A DNA stretch of 64,000 bases from CALROG01 sp943369755 (GTDB taxonomy: Bacteria > Pseudomonadota > Gammaproteobacteria > Burkholderiales > Burkholderiaceae_C), in NCBI GenBank assembly GCA_943369755.1, contig CALROG020000005.1:1-64000 (forward strand). The letters run 5' to 3'. The first letter of the stretch is position 1; every line of letters starts with the position of its first letter. Below are positions 43,682-52,472 of this stretch, one piece after another. The translations under genes and the position numbers were made by a program. The notes beneath the pieces are model-generated. The model did no database searches. It was not told the DNA's origin and saw only the letters and a list, made by a program, of their open reading frames with translations.

Positions 43682-45955
43682 CTACGCGCGCACACAATCA
43701 GCGTAGTAGCGCACCACCCCGTCCGGCCCGGCCTCTTCCACCAGGCCATGAATGTCGGTCTCGAAGCCCGGGCACTGCGCGTTGAACTCCCTCGAAAACT
43801 TCAGGTAGTCCACGATCTTCTTGTTGAACACTTCACCAGGGATTAAGAGCGGAATGCCCGGCGGGTACGGCGTGACCAGGCCTACGGTAATGCGGCCTTC
43901 AAGTTGATCAATCTCCACCCGTTCGGTCTTGCGGTGGGCGATATGGGCATAGGCGTCGGCTGGTTTCATGGCCGGGGCCAGGTCTGACAGGTACATCTCG
44001 GTCGTCAGGCGGGCGATGTCGTAACGGGCGTACAGCTCATGCACATGCTGGCACAGGTCGCGCAGGCCCATGCGCTCGTACTGGCGGTGCGCCTGGCAGA
44101 ACTCCGGCAGGATGCGCCACATAGGCTGGTTCTTCTCGTAGTCGTCCTTGAATTGCTGCAAGGCCGTTAGCAGCGTGTTCCAGCGGCCCTTGGTGATGCC
44201 GATGGTGAACATGATGAAGAAGCTGTAAAGGCCGGTTTTTTCAACCACCACGCCATGCTCGGCCAGGAACTTGGTGACGATGGACGCCGGGATGCCGGTC
44301 TTGTCGAACTTGCCGTCCAGGTTCAGGCCGGGCGTGACGATGGTGGCCTTGATCGGGTCCAGCATGTTGAAGCCGTCGGCCAACTGGCCAAACCCGTGCC
44401 ACTTGCTGCCCTTCTTGCCCTTGGCGTCGCTGCGAATGATCCAGTCTTCGGCGCGACCCACGCCTTCGTCCACCAGCTTCTCGGGGCCCCAGACCTTGAA
44501 CCACCAGTCGTCGCCGTACTCGGCGTCAATCTTGCGCATGGCACGGCGAAAGTCCAGCGCCTCCATGATCGACTCTTCCACTAAAGCGGTGCCACCGGGC
44601 GGCTCCATCATGGCGGCGGCCACGTCGCAGCTGGCAATGATGCTGTACTGCGGGCTGGTGCTGGTGTGCATCAGGTAAGCCTCATTGAAGAGGTGGCGGT
44701 CCAGTTTCGTGTTCTGCGCGTCTTGCACCAGCACGTGGCTGGCCTGGCTGATGCCCGCCAGCAGCTTGTGAATGGACTGCGTTGCGTAGACCACGGCATC
44801 CTTGGGCCGTGCGCGCTTCTTGCCCATGGCGTGATAGGCCCCGTAAAACGGGTGAAACGCCGCGTGCGGCAGCCAGGCCTCGTCAAAGTGCAGGTTGTCA
44901 ACGTAGCCGTCCAGCATGCCCTTGATGGTTTCGGTGTTGTAGAGCACGCCGTCGTAGGTGGACTGGGTAAGCGTCATCACCCGCGGCTTGACCTTCTTGG
45001 CATCAACGCCCTTGAGGAGCGGGTTGGCGCGTATCTTGGCCTGTATCGCGGCCGGCTCGAACTCGCTTTGCGGGATCGGCCCGATGATGCCGAAGTGGTT
45101 GCGCGTGGGCTTCAGGAACACGGGAATCGCCCCGGTCATGATGATGCTGTGCAGGATCGACTTGTGGCAGTTGCGGTCTACCACCACCACGTCGCCCGGC
45201 GCCACCGTGTGGTGCCAGACCATCTTGTTGCTGGTACTGGTGCCATTGGTCACAAAGAAACAGTGGTCGGCATTGAAGATGCGCGCCGCATTGCGCTCGC
45301 TCTCGCCGATGGCGCCATTGTGGTCCAGCAACTGGCCAAGTTCTTCAACCGCATTGCACACGTCGGCACGCAACATGTTCTCGCCATAGAACTGGTGGAA
45401 CATCTGGCCCACCGGGCTCTTCAGGAAAGCCACGCCGCCTGAATGGCCCGGGCAATGCCACGAGTAGGAGCCGTCTTCGGCGTAGTCCAGCAGCGCCTTG
45501 AAGAAAGGCGGTTGCACACCTTCCAGGTAGCTCTTGGCCTCGCGGATGATGTGGCGCGCCACGAACTCGGGCGTGTCTTCAAACATGTGAATGAAGCCAT
45601 GCAGCTCGCGCAGGATGTCATTGGGCATGTGGCGCGAGGTCTTGGTCTCGCCATACACATAAATCGGCACATCCAGGTTCTTGCGGCGTACCTCCTGAAT
45701 GAAGTTGCGCAGGTTCAGCACCACCGGGTCCAGCTCGGGGCCAGGGGTGAACTCCTCGTCGTCAATCGACAGAATGAACGCGCTGGCGCGCGACTGCTGC
45801 TGCGCGAATTGCGAGAGATCGCCGTAGCTGGTGACGCCCAGCACCTCAAAGCCTTCGGTTTCTATGGCTTGCGCCAGCGCACGAATGCCCAGGCCGGAGG
45901 TGTTCTCGGAGCGGTAGTCTTCGTCAATGATGACGATGGGAAAGCGAAACTTCAT
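43682..45955 (-). CDS. Biodegradative arginine/lysine/ornithine decarboxylase
   Basis: The 757-residue PLP enzyme has an N-terminal wing domain of response-regulator fold (FPIVIIDEDYRSENTSGLGI), the large PLP domain with the cofactor lysine in TQSIHKLLAG and GTSTSNKMV, and the C-terminal domain. Length and start best fit the inducible arginine or lysine decarboxylases, which consume protons in acid stress and make agmatine or cadaverine. No antiporter gene is next to it, so the substrate is open. A purine-free 162-base gap with an oligo-A stretch separates it from the divergent nfeD. Confidence 0.93.
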   Translation of the reverse strand: MKFRFPIVIIDEDYRSENTSGLGIRALAQAIETEGFEVLGVTSYGDLSQFAQQQSRASAFILSIDDEEFTPGPELDPVVLNLRNFIQEVRRKNLDVPIYVYGETKTSRHMPNDILRELHGFIHMFEDTPEFVARHIIREAKSYLEGVQPPFFKALLDYAEDGSYSWHCPGHSGGVAFLKSPVGQMFHQFYGENMLRADVCNAVEELGQLLDHNGAIGESERNAARIFNADHCFFVTNGTSTSNKMVWHHTVAPGDVVVVDRNCHKSILHSIIMTGAIPVFLKPTRNHFGIIGPIPQSEFEPAAIQAKIRANPLLKGVDAKKVKPRVMTLTQSTYDGVLYNTETIKGMLDGYVDNLHFDEAWLPHAAFHPFYGAYHAMGKKRARPKDAVVYATQSIHKLLAGISQASHVLVQDAQNTKLDRHLFNEAYLMHTSTSPQYSIIASCDVAAAMMEPPGGTALVEESIMEALDFRRAMRKIDAEYGDDWWFKVWGPEKLVDEGVGRAEDWIIRSDAKGKKGSKWHGFGQLADGFNMLDPIKATIVTPGLNLDGKFDKTGIPASIVTKFLAEHGVVVEKTGLYSFFIMFTIGITKGRWNTLLTALQQFKDDYEKNQPMWRILPEFCQAHRQYERMGLRDLCQHVHELYARYDIARLTTEMYLSDLAPAMKPADAYAHIAHRKTERVEIDQLEGRITVGLVTPYPPGIPLLIPGEVFNKKIVDYLKFSREFNAQCPGFETDIHGLVEEAGPDGVVRYYADCVRA

Positions 45956-46085
45956 ACAGTGACTCCAGACGGCCTGGCCAAAAAGACGAAACAGGCGCGA
46001 AGTGTAGGTAAAAAAAACGGCAGTCCTCTTGCGCTGTCATTGATTAGGCCCAAAATGTGGTGCGATCAATACAAAGGAGGACAAC

Positions 46086-46121
46086 ATGACCCCAACGCCC
46101 GGCTTTGCGGAGGCTCCATGA
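46086..46121 (+). CDS. Short leader reading frame before nfeD
   Basis: An ATG at 46086 follows a strong AAGGAGG (46074-46080) and codes for an 11-residue peptide, MTPTPGFAEAP. Its TGA overlaps the nfeD start codon (ATGA). The nfeD start has its own GGAGG within this frame, so translation of the leader would pass ribosomes to nfeD. It may simply be a coupling device. Confidence 0.45.
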   Translation: MTPTPGFAEAP

Positions 46122-46543
46122 GTGAACCTGTCATCTGGTGGCTGCTGGCGGGCGCGCTGGTTGCTGTCGAGCTGCTTACCGGTACCTTCTACCTGCTGAT
46201 GCTGGCCGTCGGGCTGGCAGCCGCGGCGCTAGCCGCCCACGCAGGCGTTTCTGTACCAGTGCAAATTGTGGTGGCCGCGGTAGTGGGTGGCGGAGCCGTG
46301 GTGGCCTGGTACTTCAAGCGCGAGCGCCAGCCCAAAGCCGCCCCGGCCGGAGCCAACCGCGACGTGAATCTCGACGTGGGCGAGTCGGTCCATGTTGAGA
46401 GCTGGAACCCGGATGGCAGCGCCAGCGTCAAATACCGGGGTGCCAACTGGAGCGTGATTCAAGCCCCCGGCTCCACGCCCGCTCCCGGCGCCCACCGCGT
46501 CTGTGAAGTGGTGGGAAACCGCCTTGTTGTTGAAAAAATCTGA
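46118..46543 (+). CDS. nfeD: NfeD-family membrane protein
   Basis: The 141-residue protein has two or three membrane segments (WWLLAGALVAVELLTGTFYL, LAVGLAAAALAA, VAAVVGGGAVVAWYF) and a C-terminal OB-fold domain (VGESVHVESWNPDGSASVKYRGANWSV). NfeD1b proteins work with the SPFH/stomatin-like protein encoded next to them, here 24 bases downstream, in membrane organisation and quality control. Confidence 0.93.
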   Translation: MSEPVIWWLLAGALVAVELLTGTFYLLMLAVGLAAAALAAHAGVSVPVQIVVAAVVGGGAVVAWYFKRERQPKAAPAGANRDVNLDVGESVHVESWNPDGSASVKYRGANWSVIQAPGSTPAPGAHRVCEVVGNRLVVEKI

Positions 46544-46566
46544 ACCCGCAACCCCCAGGGAAATTT

Positions 46567-47478
46567 ATGGAAATCGCCATCCTCATTCTTGTCATTGCCT
46601 TCATTTTTGTTACGCGCTCGGTCAAGGTGGTGCCCCAGCAAAATGCCTGGGTCGTTGAGCGGCTGGGCAAATACCATGCATCACTGACGCCAGGCCTGAA
46701 CTTTCTGGTGCCGTTCATCGACAAAGTCGCCTACAAGCACAGCCTGAAAGAAATTCCGCTGGACGTGCCCAGCCAGGTTTGCATCACCCGTGACAACACA
46801 CAGTTGCAGGTAGACGGCATCCTGTACTTTCAGGTCACCGACCCGATGCGCGCCAGCTATGGCTCGTCCAACTACATCGTGGCCGTGACCCAGCTCGCCC
46901 AGACCTCGCTGCGCAGTGTGATCGGCAAGCTCGAACTGGACAAAACCTTTGAAGAACGCGACATCATCAATGCCCAGATCGTGCAGGCCATTGACGAGGC
47001 CGCGCTGAACTGGGGCGTGAAAGTGCTGCGCTACGAGATCAAGGACCTCACGCCACCCAAGGAAATTTTGCACGCGATGCAGGCGCAGATCACGGCCGAG
47101 CGTGAGAAACGCGCCTTGATTGCCGCGTCTGAAGGCCGCCGCCAGGAGCAGATCAACATCGCCACCGGAGAGCGCGAGGCCTTCATCGCCCGCTCCGAAG
47201 GCGAAAAGCAGGCAGCCATCAACGCCGCCCAAGGCGAGGCCGCAGCCATCACCTCTGTGGCCGACGCCACAGCCCAGGCGATCGAGCGCATTGCCGCTGC
47301 CATCCGCCAGCCCGGCGGCGAGCAGGCGGTTCAACTCAAGGTGGCCGAAAAGGCCGTGGAAGCCTATGCCAGGGTGGCAGCCGACGCCACCACCACCCTC
47401 ATCGTTCCCAGCAACATGACAGAGGTGTCGGCCTTGATCGGCTCAGCCATGAAGATGGTGCAGGCCCAGAAGCCCTGA
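46567..47478 (+). CDS. SPFH/Band 7 paraslipin (stomatin-like, QmcA-type)
   Basis: The 303-residue protein has an N-terminal membrane anchor (MEIAILILVIAFIFVTRS), the SPFH domain (VPQQNAWVVERLGKYHASLTPGLNFLVPFID to about 180) and a coiled-coil rich in Ala/Glu/Arg (about 190-265). It assembles into large membrane rings and pairs with NfeD. Confidence 0.94.
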   Translation: MEIAILILVIAFIFVTRSVKVVPQQNAWVVERLGKYHASLTPGLNFLVPFIDKVAYKHSLKEIPLDVPSQVCITRDNTQLQVDGILYFQVTDPMRASYGSSNYIVAVTQLAQTSLRSVIGKLELDKTFEERDIINAQIVQAIDEAALNWGVKVLRYEIKDLTPPKEILHAMQAQITAEREKRALIAASEGRRQEQINIATGEREAFIARSEGEKQAAINAAQGEAAAITSVADATAQAIERIAAAIRQPGGEQAVQLKVAEKAVEAYARVAADATTTLIVPSNMTEVSALIGSAMKMVQAQKP

Positions 47479-47502
47479 CCTGCGGCACACCAGCTCCAGA
47501 AT

Positions 47503-47577
47503 GCGTGGAACCGGCTTCGCCGGTCCACTGCATTGCCCCCCAGTGGGGGCAGGCGGGCGGAGGCAGCCTCGGGGGGC
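47503..47577. repeat. GC-rich dispersed repeat, family B, copy 2 (before tRNA-Ser)
   Basis: Contains TGGAACCGGCTTCGCCGGTCC, with a CCGGCTTCGCCGG hairpin, and CCCCCCAGTGGGGG. The first block is shared with 31605-31680. TATACT at 47580-47585, just after it, may be the -10 box of the tRNA gene. Confidence 0.6.
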
Positions 47578-47595
47578 GTTATACTCGCGGGCTTC

Positions 47596-47686
47596 GGAGC
47601 GGTGGATGAGTGGTTTAAGTCGCACGCCTGGAAAGCGTGTGAGGGTTAATAGCCCTCCGCGGGTTCGAATCCCGCCTGCTCCGCCA
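47596..47686 (+). tRNA. tRNA-Ser (anticodon GGA)
   Basis: A 91-base class II tRNA. The acceptor stem GGAGCGG pairs with CTGCTCC, followed by G and an encoded CCA. The anticodon stem CACGC/GCGTG holds the loop CTGGAAA with anticodon GGA. A long variable arm (GAGGGTTAATAGCCCTC) and the T loop GGGTTCGAATCCC are present. It reads UCC and UCU codons. Confidence 0.97.
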
Positions 47687-47708
47687 AAAATCTTGACCAC
47701 TTGCACAT

Positions 47709-47737
47709 AAAAAAAGCCACCTTGCGGTGGCTTTTTT
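47709..47737. terminator. Bidirectional intrinsic terminator between tRNA-Ser and livK
   Basis: GCCACC-TTGC-GGTGGC stem with seven As before and six Ts after, so it can stop transcription from the tRNA gene on the plus strand and from the binding-protein gene on the minus strand. Confidence 0.88.
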
Positions 47738-47757
47738 GTTGCCTGCGGAACTGAAGA

Positions 47758-48888
47758 TCAGTTCAGTGCAGACTTCTTGCCGTCTTTGTAGACGTACAGG
47801 GTCATGGCCGGGTTCTTCAGTTCGCCATTGGCTTCAAACTGCACCTGGGTGGTAATGCCCTTGAAGTTGGTTTCACCGATTTTGGCGGTGTAGACCTTCG
47901 GGTCAGCGGAGTTGGCACGAACCATTGCGTCAGCCAGCACCATCACAGCGTCATAGACGTACGGGCTGTAGACCTGGAACTGCTTCGGGTACTTGGCTTC
48001 GTAACGGGCCATCCAGGCCTTGCCACCGGGCATTTTGTCCAGGGAAGCGCCGCCTTCAGCGCAAACCACGTTGCCCAGCGTCTTGGCACCGGCTGCCAGC
48101 TTGGCCAGCTCAGAGGTGCAGATGCCGTCGCCGCCAAAGAACTTGACGTTGCTCAGGCCAAGCTGCTCCATCTGGCGCAGCATCGGGCCGGCTTGCGGGT
48201 CCATGCCGCCGTAGAAGATGCCGTCCGGAGCCTTGGCCTTGATGGCCGTCAGGATGGCCATGAAGTCGGTGGCTTTGTCGGTGGTGAATTGCTCGTCAAC
48301 AATCTGGATACCTTTGCCGGCAGCCGTGCGCTTGAACACTTCGGAAACGCCCTGGCCGTAGGCAGTGCGGTCGTCGATGATGGCGATCTTCTTGAGCTTC
48401 AGCGTGTCAGCTGCATAGAACGCCAGGCCAGCGCCCAGAGCGTTGTCGTTGGCCAGCAGGCGGAAGGTGGTCTTGTAGCCGGGCTTGGTCAGGTTGGGGT
48501 TGGTGGCCGACGGGGTGATGTGGGGAATGCCGCAGTCGTTGTAAATCTTGGAAGCCGGGATCGTGGTGCCCGAGTTCAGGTGGCCGGCAACGCCAGCAAC
48601 CTTGGCGTCGCACAATTTTTGTGCGGCAGCCGTGCCCTGCTTCGGGTCGGCAGCGTCGTCTTCAGCGACCAGCTCAAACTTGACCTTCCTGCCACCGATC
48701 GTCACGCCCTTGGCGTTCAGGTCTTCAATGGCCATGCGGGCGCCATTTTCATTGTCCTTGCCGTAGTGGGCCTGCGCACCCGAAACCGGGGCCACGTGGC
48801 CGATCTTCACAACCATGTCTTGGGCAGACGCGATGCCGGCAACTGTAGCCAGGGCAGCTACGACGGTCAGTTTCAACTTCATTTGCAT
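47758..48888 (-). CDS. Branched-chain amino-acid ABC transporter substrate-binding protein
   Basis: The 376-residue LivK-type protein has a signal peptide (MQMKLKLTVVAALATVAGIASA) with cleavage before QDMVVKIGHVAPVSGAQAHYG, and the type I periplasmic-binding fold. The ATG at 48888 is preceded by GGAG seven bases away. No permease or ATPase gene lies nearby, so it must work with a transporter encoded elsewhere or as an orphan sensor. Confidence 0.93.
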   Translation of the reverse strand: MQMKLKLTVVAALATVAGIASAQDMVVKIGHVAPVSGAQAHYGKDNENGARMAIEDLNAKGVTIGGRKVKFELVAEDDAADPKQGTAAAQKLCDAKVAGVAGHLNSGTTIPASKIYNDCGIPHITPSATNPNLTKPGYKTTFRLLANDNALGAGLAFYAADTLKLKKIAIIDDRTAYGQGVSEVFKRTAAGKGIQIVDEQFTTDKATDFMAILTAIKAKAPDGIFYGGMDPQAGPMLRQMEQLGLSNVKFFGGDGICTSELAKLAAGAKTLGNVVCAEGGASLDKMPGGKAWMARYEAKYPKQFQVYSPYVYDAVMVLADAMVRANSADPKVYTAKIGETNFKGITTQVQFEANGELKNPAMTLYVYKDGKKSALN

Positions 48889-49050
48889 AAAAAATCTCCA
48901 GGATTGAGGAAAAGGTTGAGATGAAAATTTATGACTCAACGGCCGCGAACATATCGCAATTTTCAGGCCCGAACCATAGGGAACACGCTAGTGTGCGCCT
49001 GATTAGGCCGTTTACCGCTTCGGTAGTTGTCCTAATACGCACCATGCCCG

Positions 49051-49353
49051 TCAGCCGCGGCCACTCAACTCTTGTGCGACCGCCTCTGAAACAGACTGGC
49101 GCACCACCGCTTCAATTTCCTCGCGCAACAGCGGCCCGAGGTTGCGGGTCTGCTCCAGCACCAGCGTGGCGACCGCTTCGCGCAAACGTCGCTCCAGTGA
49201 CAGATCGACCCGCTGCATCACCCGGTGGATGATCTGTTCCTGCAAAGCCTCCAGCGAAGGCACGGCAGTGCCCTGGGGCAGCGGCACCTCCTGAGTTACC
49301 ACTTCGGTGAGGGTCGGCACAAAACGTGGCGGGGTGCGGGGTGGGGCAACCAT
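49051..49353 (-). CDS. Conserved hypothetical protein upstream of the holC stop
   Basis: The 100-residue protein has a Pro/Thr-rich head (PPRTPPRFVPTLTEVV) and a helical, Arg/Glu/Leu-rich body (LEALQEQIIHRVMQRV to VSEAVAQEL) that could form a coiled coil. It is one base apart from holC, so the two are co-transcribed. I do not recognise a function; a role with the DNA polymerase clamp loader is only suggested by position. Confidence 0.75.
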   Translation of the reverse strand: MVAPPRTPPRFVPTLTEVVTQEVPLPQGTAVPSLEALQEQIIHRVMQRVDLSLERRLREAVATLVLEQTRNLGPLLREEIEAVVRQSVSEAVAQELSGRG

Positions 49354-49787
49354 CAGGCACGCTCCTTCAAGGCCAGGTCATGGCGGGTGATGGAATAGCC
49401 CCTGTCGGCGTAGTGTTTCCAGCGCTGACGAGCGCGCTGGCGGTCATCGTCGTCCAGCGTGACGACTTCGATCAGGCGCTCGAAACGCTCAAAACCGGGC
49501 GGCACCGGCTCGCCCAAATTCAACAGCACCTGGTGGTGTGGCGTCTCGTCAATCAAAGCGGCCAACAGCACCGGTGACGCTGCCAACACGGCTGGGTCGT
49601 CCGTACGGTAGCAATGGGGCACAAACTCGAGCGGCGCAAAGGTCCACAGCGACACATCGAGCTGGCTCAGCAGCGAGTCGTGCGCCGTGACGACCACCTG
49701 CGCGCCATTGGCCACTGCTTTGCGCAGCAGTCGGCAGGCATAGGACAGCTTGTCGGGCGCGTTGAAATGGAAGGCGACTTCGGTCAT
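49353..49787 (-). CDS. holC: DNA polymerase III chi subunit
   Basis: The 144-residue protein matches HolC: VAFHFNAPDKLSYACRLLRKAV, VVTAHD, LDVSLWTFAPLEFVPHC and the C-terminal YADRGYSITRHDL. It links the clamp loader to single-strand binding protein. It follows pepA, the usual partner order pepA-holC in beta- and gammaproteobacteria. Confidence 0.94.
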   Translation of the reverse strand: MTEVAFHFNAPDKLSYACRLLRKAVANGAQVVVTAHDSLLSQLDVSLWTFAPLEFVPHCYRTDDPAVLAASPVLLAALIDETPHHQVLLNLGEPVPPGFERFERLIEVVTLDDDDRQRARQRWKHYADRGYSITRHDLALKERA

Positions 49788-49818
49788 CAGTTGGATTGCG
49801 CGCGGGGCCGCAAATAGC

Positions 49819-51321
49819 CTACTTTCGAGCTATTTTTTTGGCGGGCTTTTTTGCGCTGGCTTTCGCGGCCGGCTTGGCCGACTCCGCCAGCGCCGCGATA
49901 TAGCCCAGCAGCAAGCCCACAGGCCGCCCCGTGGAACCCTTGGCCGCCCCGCTCTTCCAGGCCGTGCCGGCAATGTCCAGATGCGCCCAGGGCATCTTGG
50001 CTACAAAGCGCTGCAAAAACTTGGCCGCGGTGATCGCGCCTCCCGCGCGGCCCGCCACGTTGGCCACATCGGCAAAATGGGTTTTGAGGCCTTCAGCGTA
50101 GTCGTCGTCCAGCGGCATGCGCCAGCACGGGTCCAGCGCCCGCTCGCCCGCAGCCTGCAGCGCTACCGCGAGTGCGTCGTTTGACGCAAACAAGCCACTG
50201 CGCACGCCGCCCAATGCAATCACGCAGGCCCCGGTGAGCGTTGCAATGTCAATTACCGCGCGCGGCTTGAAGCGCTCGGCATAGGTGAGTGCATCGCATA
50301 GGATCAACCGGCCCTCGGCATCGGTGTTCAAAATCTCGATGGTCTGGCCGCTCATGCTGGTGACCACATCACCAGGCTTGATGGCCTTGCCGTCGGGCAT
50401 GTTCTCGCAGGTCGGGATCAGGCCCACCACGTTGACGGCGGGCCGCAACTCTGCCAGCGCGGCAAAAACGCCCAGCACACTGGCTGCGCCGCACATGTCG
50501 AACTTCATTTCGTCCATCTCGGGTGCCGGCTTGATCGAGATGCCGCCGGTGTCAAAGGTGATGCCCTTGCCCACCAGCACCACCGGAGCCTCTGCCTTGG
50601 CTGCGCCCTGGTACTTGAGCACGATAAAGCGCAATGGCTCGGCCGAGCCCTGAGCGACGGCCATGAACGAGCCCATGCCCAACGCGGCGACTTCCCTGGG
50701 GCCCAACACCTCGCACTTGACCGGCCCCCCAGCCAGGCCGCGTGCGGCATCGGCCAGATGGCTGGGTGTGGCATGGTTCGGCGGACGGTTGCCCCACTCC
50801 TTGGCTGTTTCAATGCCGGTAACGGCGGCCGTGCCATGGGCAAAGGCACCGCGTAACGCGCCCACATCAGCAGCCGCCACCCCAAAGACCACCTGGCGCA
50901 GCTTGCGCGCGTCAGCCTTGGGTTTGGTGGTGGTGTAAACATAGCTGGCATCAGCCACGCCCAGCACGGCTGCCTGAAGCGTAGCGCCGCTGGCAGCCGC
51001 CGCAAAGCACAAAACCAGCCGTTTGACCGGTGTGGTCTTCAGCGTACCCACCGCGGCCAGCACGGCCGAACGAACCGCCTTGGCCGAGCCATCGCCACTG
51101 CCGGCCAGCAACACACGTGCAGCGGCGAAGCCTTCAGGCTTGTACAGCGCCAGCAGTTTGCCTGCCTTGGCCTCAAAGTCGCCAGCCTTTTGCGCTGCCG
51201 CGATGACGCGTGACAGCGCATCGCGGCCCGGCTTGAAGGCTTCAGGCACCAGCACGACCAGCGCGTCACACTTTTCAGCGGCCGCTCCTGCGAGGTCAAG
51301 GGTTTTGAGTTGGAAGTCCAT
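49819..51321 (-). CDS. pepA: Leucyl aminopeptidase (family M17)
   Basis: The 500-residue enzyme has an N-terminal macrodomain-like part and the C-terminal two-zinc peptidase domain, with VLVGKGITFDTGGISIKP and the PepA signature NTDAEGRL near 330. The C-terminus carries an extra Ala/Lys-rich tail (KPAAKASAKKPAKKIARK). PepA removes N-terminal residues and in E. coli also binds DNA at Xer sites, which is of interest because of the dif-like site in this window. It diverges from lptF. Confidence 0.96.
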   Translation of the reverse strand: MDFQLKTLDLAGAAAEKCDALVVLVPEAFKPGRDALSRVIAAAQKAGDFEAKAGKLLALYKPEGFAAARVLLAGSGDGSAKAVRSAVLAAVGTLKTTPVKRLVLCFAAAASGATLQAAVLGVADASYVYTTTKPKADARKLRQVVFGVAAADVGALRGAFAHGTAAVTGIETAKEWGNRPPNHATPSHLADAARGLAGGPVKCEVLGPREVAALGMGSFMAVAQGSAEPLRFIVLKYQGAAKAEAPVVLVGKGITFDTGGISIKPAPEMDEMKFDMCGAASVLGVFAALAELRPAVNVVGLIPTCENMPDGKAIKPGDVVTSMSGQTIEILNTDAEGRLILCDALTYAERFKPRAVIDIATLTGACVIALGGVRSGLFASNDALAVALQAAGERALDPCWRMPLDDDYAEGLKTHFADVANVAGRAGGAITAAKFLQRFVAKMPWAHLDIAGTAWKSGAAKGSTGRPVGLLLGYIAALAESAKPAAKASAKKPAKKIARK

Positions 51322-51362
51322 AATTCAGGCTTTGCTGCGAACCGCGCAGATTTGTCCGACCA

Positions 51363-52472
51363 ATGTTATTCCATTCCTCCATCCGCAAGGAGCTGGCCCG
51401 CAGTTTTGGTGCGTCGCTGGTGGTGCTGGTCACCATCGTGATGACCATGACACTGATCCGCACGCTGGGCCAGGCCACGCGCGGCAGCGTCAACCCGCAA
51501 GAAGTGCTGATGGTGATGGGCTATACCGTGTTGGGCTACCTGCCGCCCATCCTGACACTTTGCCTCTTCATCGCCATCGTCGGCACCATCTCGCGCATGT
51601 ACCGCGACAGCGAAATGGTGATCTGGTTCGCCAGCGGGCGCGGGTTGGCAGGGTTTCTGGGGCCGCTGTTCCGGTTCGCCTGGCCCGTGCTGCTGGTGAT
51701 CGTGGTGCTGGCGCTGGGCATCTGGCCCTGGGCCAACCAGCAAACCCAGGACCTGAAAGACCGCTACGGCCGCCGTGGCGACCTGGAGCGGGTGACACCC
51801 GGGCAGTTTCAGGAGTCGGCCAGCGGCAGCCGGGTTTTCTTTCTGGACAAAGACACGCCCGACAACCGCTCAGGCAAAAACATCTTCATCTCTACCAACG
51901 AGCGCGGCAAGGAAACCGTGACCTCGGCCCGTGCCGGGCGGGTCGAAATCGTGCGTGACCAGCAATTCCTGCTGCTGCTCAACGGTCAGCGGCTGGAGAG
52001 CACGGGCAACGGTTCAGAGCTGAAGATCAGCGAGTTCGAGGAATACGGCAACCGGGTGGGCAGTACCAAGCTGGGCGACGTCAACAACTCGCCCGCCAAG
52101 ACCCGCTCCACCCTCACCTTGCTGCTGGAACCGACCCGCCTGCACCTTGGCGAACTGGCCTGGCGCATCGGCCTGGCGCTGGCCGCGCTCAACTTTGTCG
52201 TGATGGCGGTCACCGTGTCCAACGTCAACCCACGCGCCGGGCGCAGTGGCAACCTGGTGTTCGCCCTGTTCGCTTTCATCGTTTATTACAACCTGCTCAA
52301 CCTGGGCCAAAGCTGGATCAGTTCGGGCAAAGCTGAATTTGCAGAATTCTTGCTGGCAGTGCATGGCGGCGTGCTGGCGCTTGGCCTGCTGTGGCTGGCC
52401 AAGCAGCACAACAACTGGACCTGGCGGGTGCTGCTGCGCCGCCGCGCCAGCCGCGCCAAGGTTGCGCCGTGA
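51363..52472 (+). CDS. lptF: LPS export ABC transporter permease LptF
   Basis: The 369-residue inner-membrane protein has three N-terminal and three C-terminal membrane helices around a large periplasmic jellyroll domain (about 130-265). The start LFHSSIRKELARSFGASLVVLVTIV is typical. With LptG and LptB it extracts lipopolysaccharide from the inner membrane. It overlaps lptG by four bases. Confidence 0.96.
   Translation: MLFHSSIRKELARSFGASLVVLVTIVMTMTLIRTLGQATRGSVNPQEVLMVMGYTVLGYLPPILTLCLFIAIVGTISRMYRDSEMVIWFASGRGLAGFLGPLFRFAWPVLLVIVVLALGIWPWANQQTQDLKDRYGRRGDLERVTPGQFQESASGSRVFFLDKDTPDNRSGKNIFISTNERGKETVTSARAGRVEIVRDQQFLLLLNGQRLESTGNGSELKISEFEEYGNRVGSTKLGDVNNSPAKTRSTLTLLLEPTRLHLGELAWRIGLALAALNFVVMAVTVSNVNPRAGRSGNLVFALFAFIVYYNLLNLGQSWISSGKAEFAEFLLAVHGGVLALGLLWLAKQHNNWTWRVLLRRRASRAKVAP

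Noticed and set aside
47503..47577. The GC-rich hairpins before tRNA-Ser as a terminator for the stomatin-like gene
   Set aside because: There is no U tract on either strand, and the sequence is shared with another intergenic repeat, so it is better explained as a dispersed repeat.
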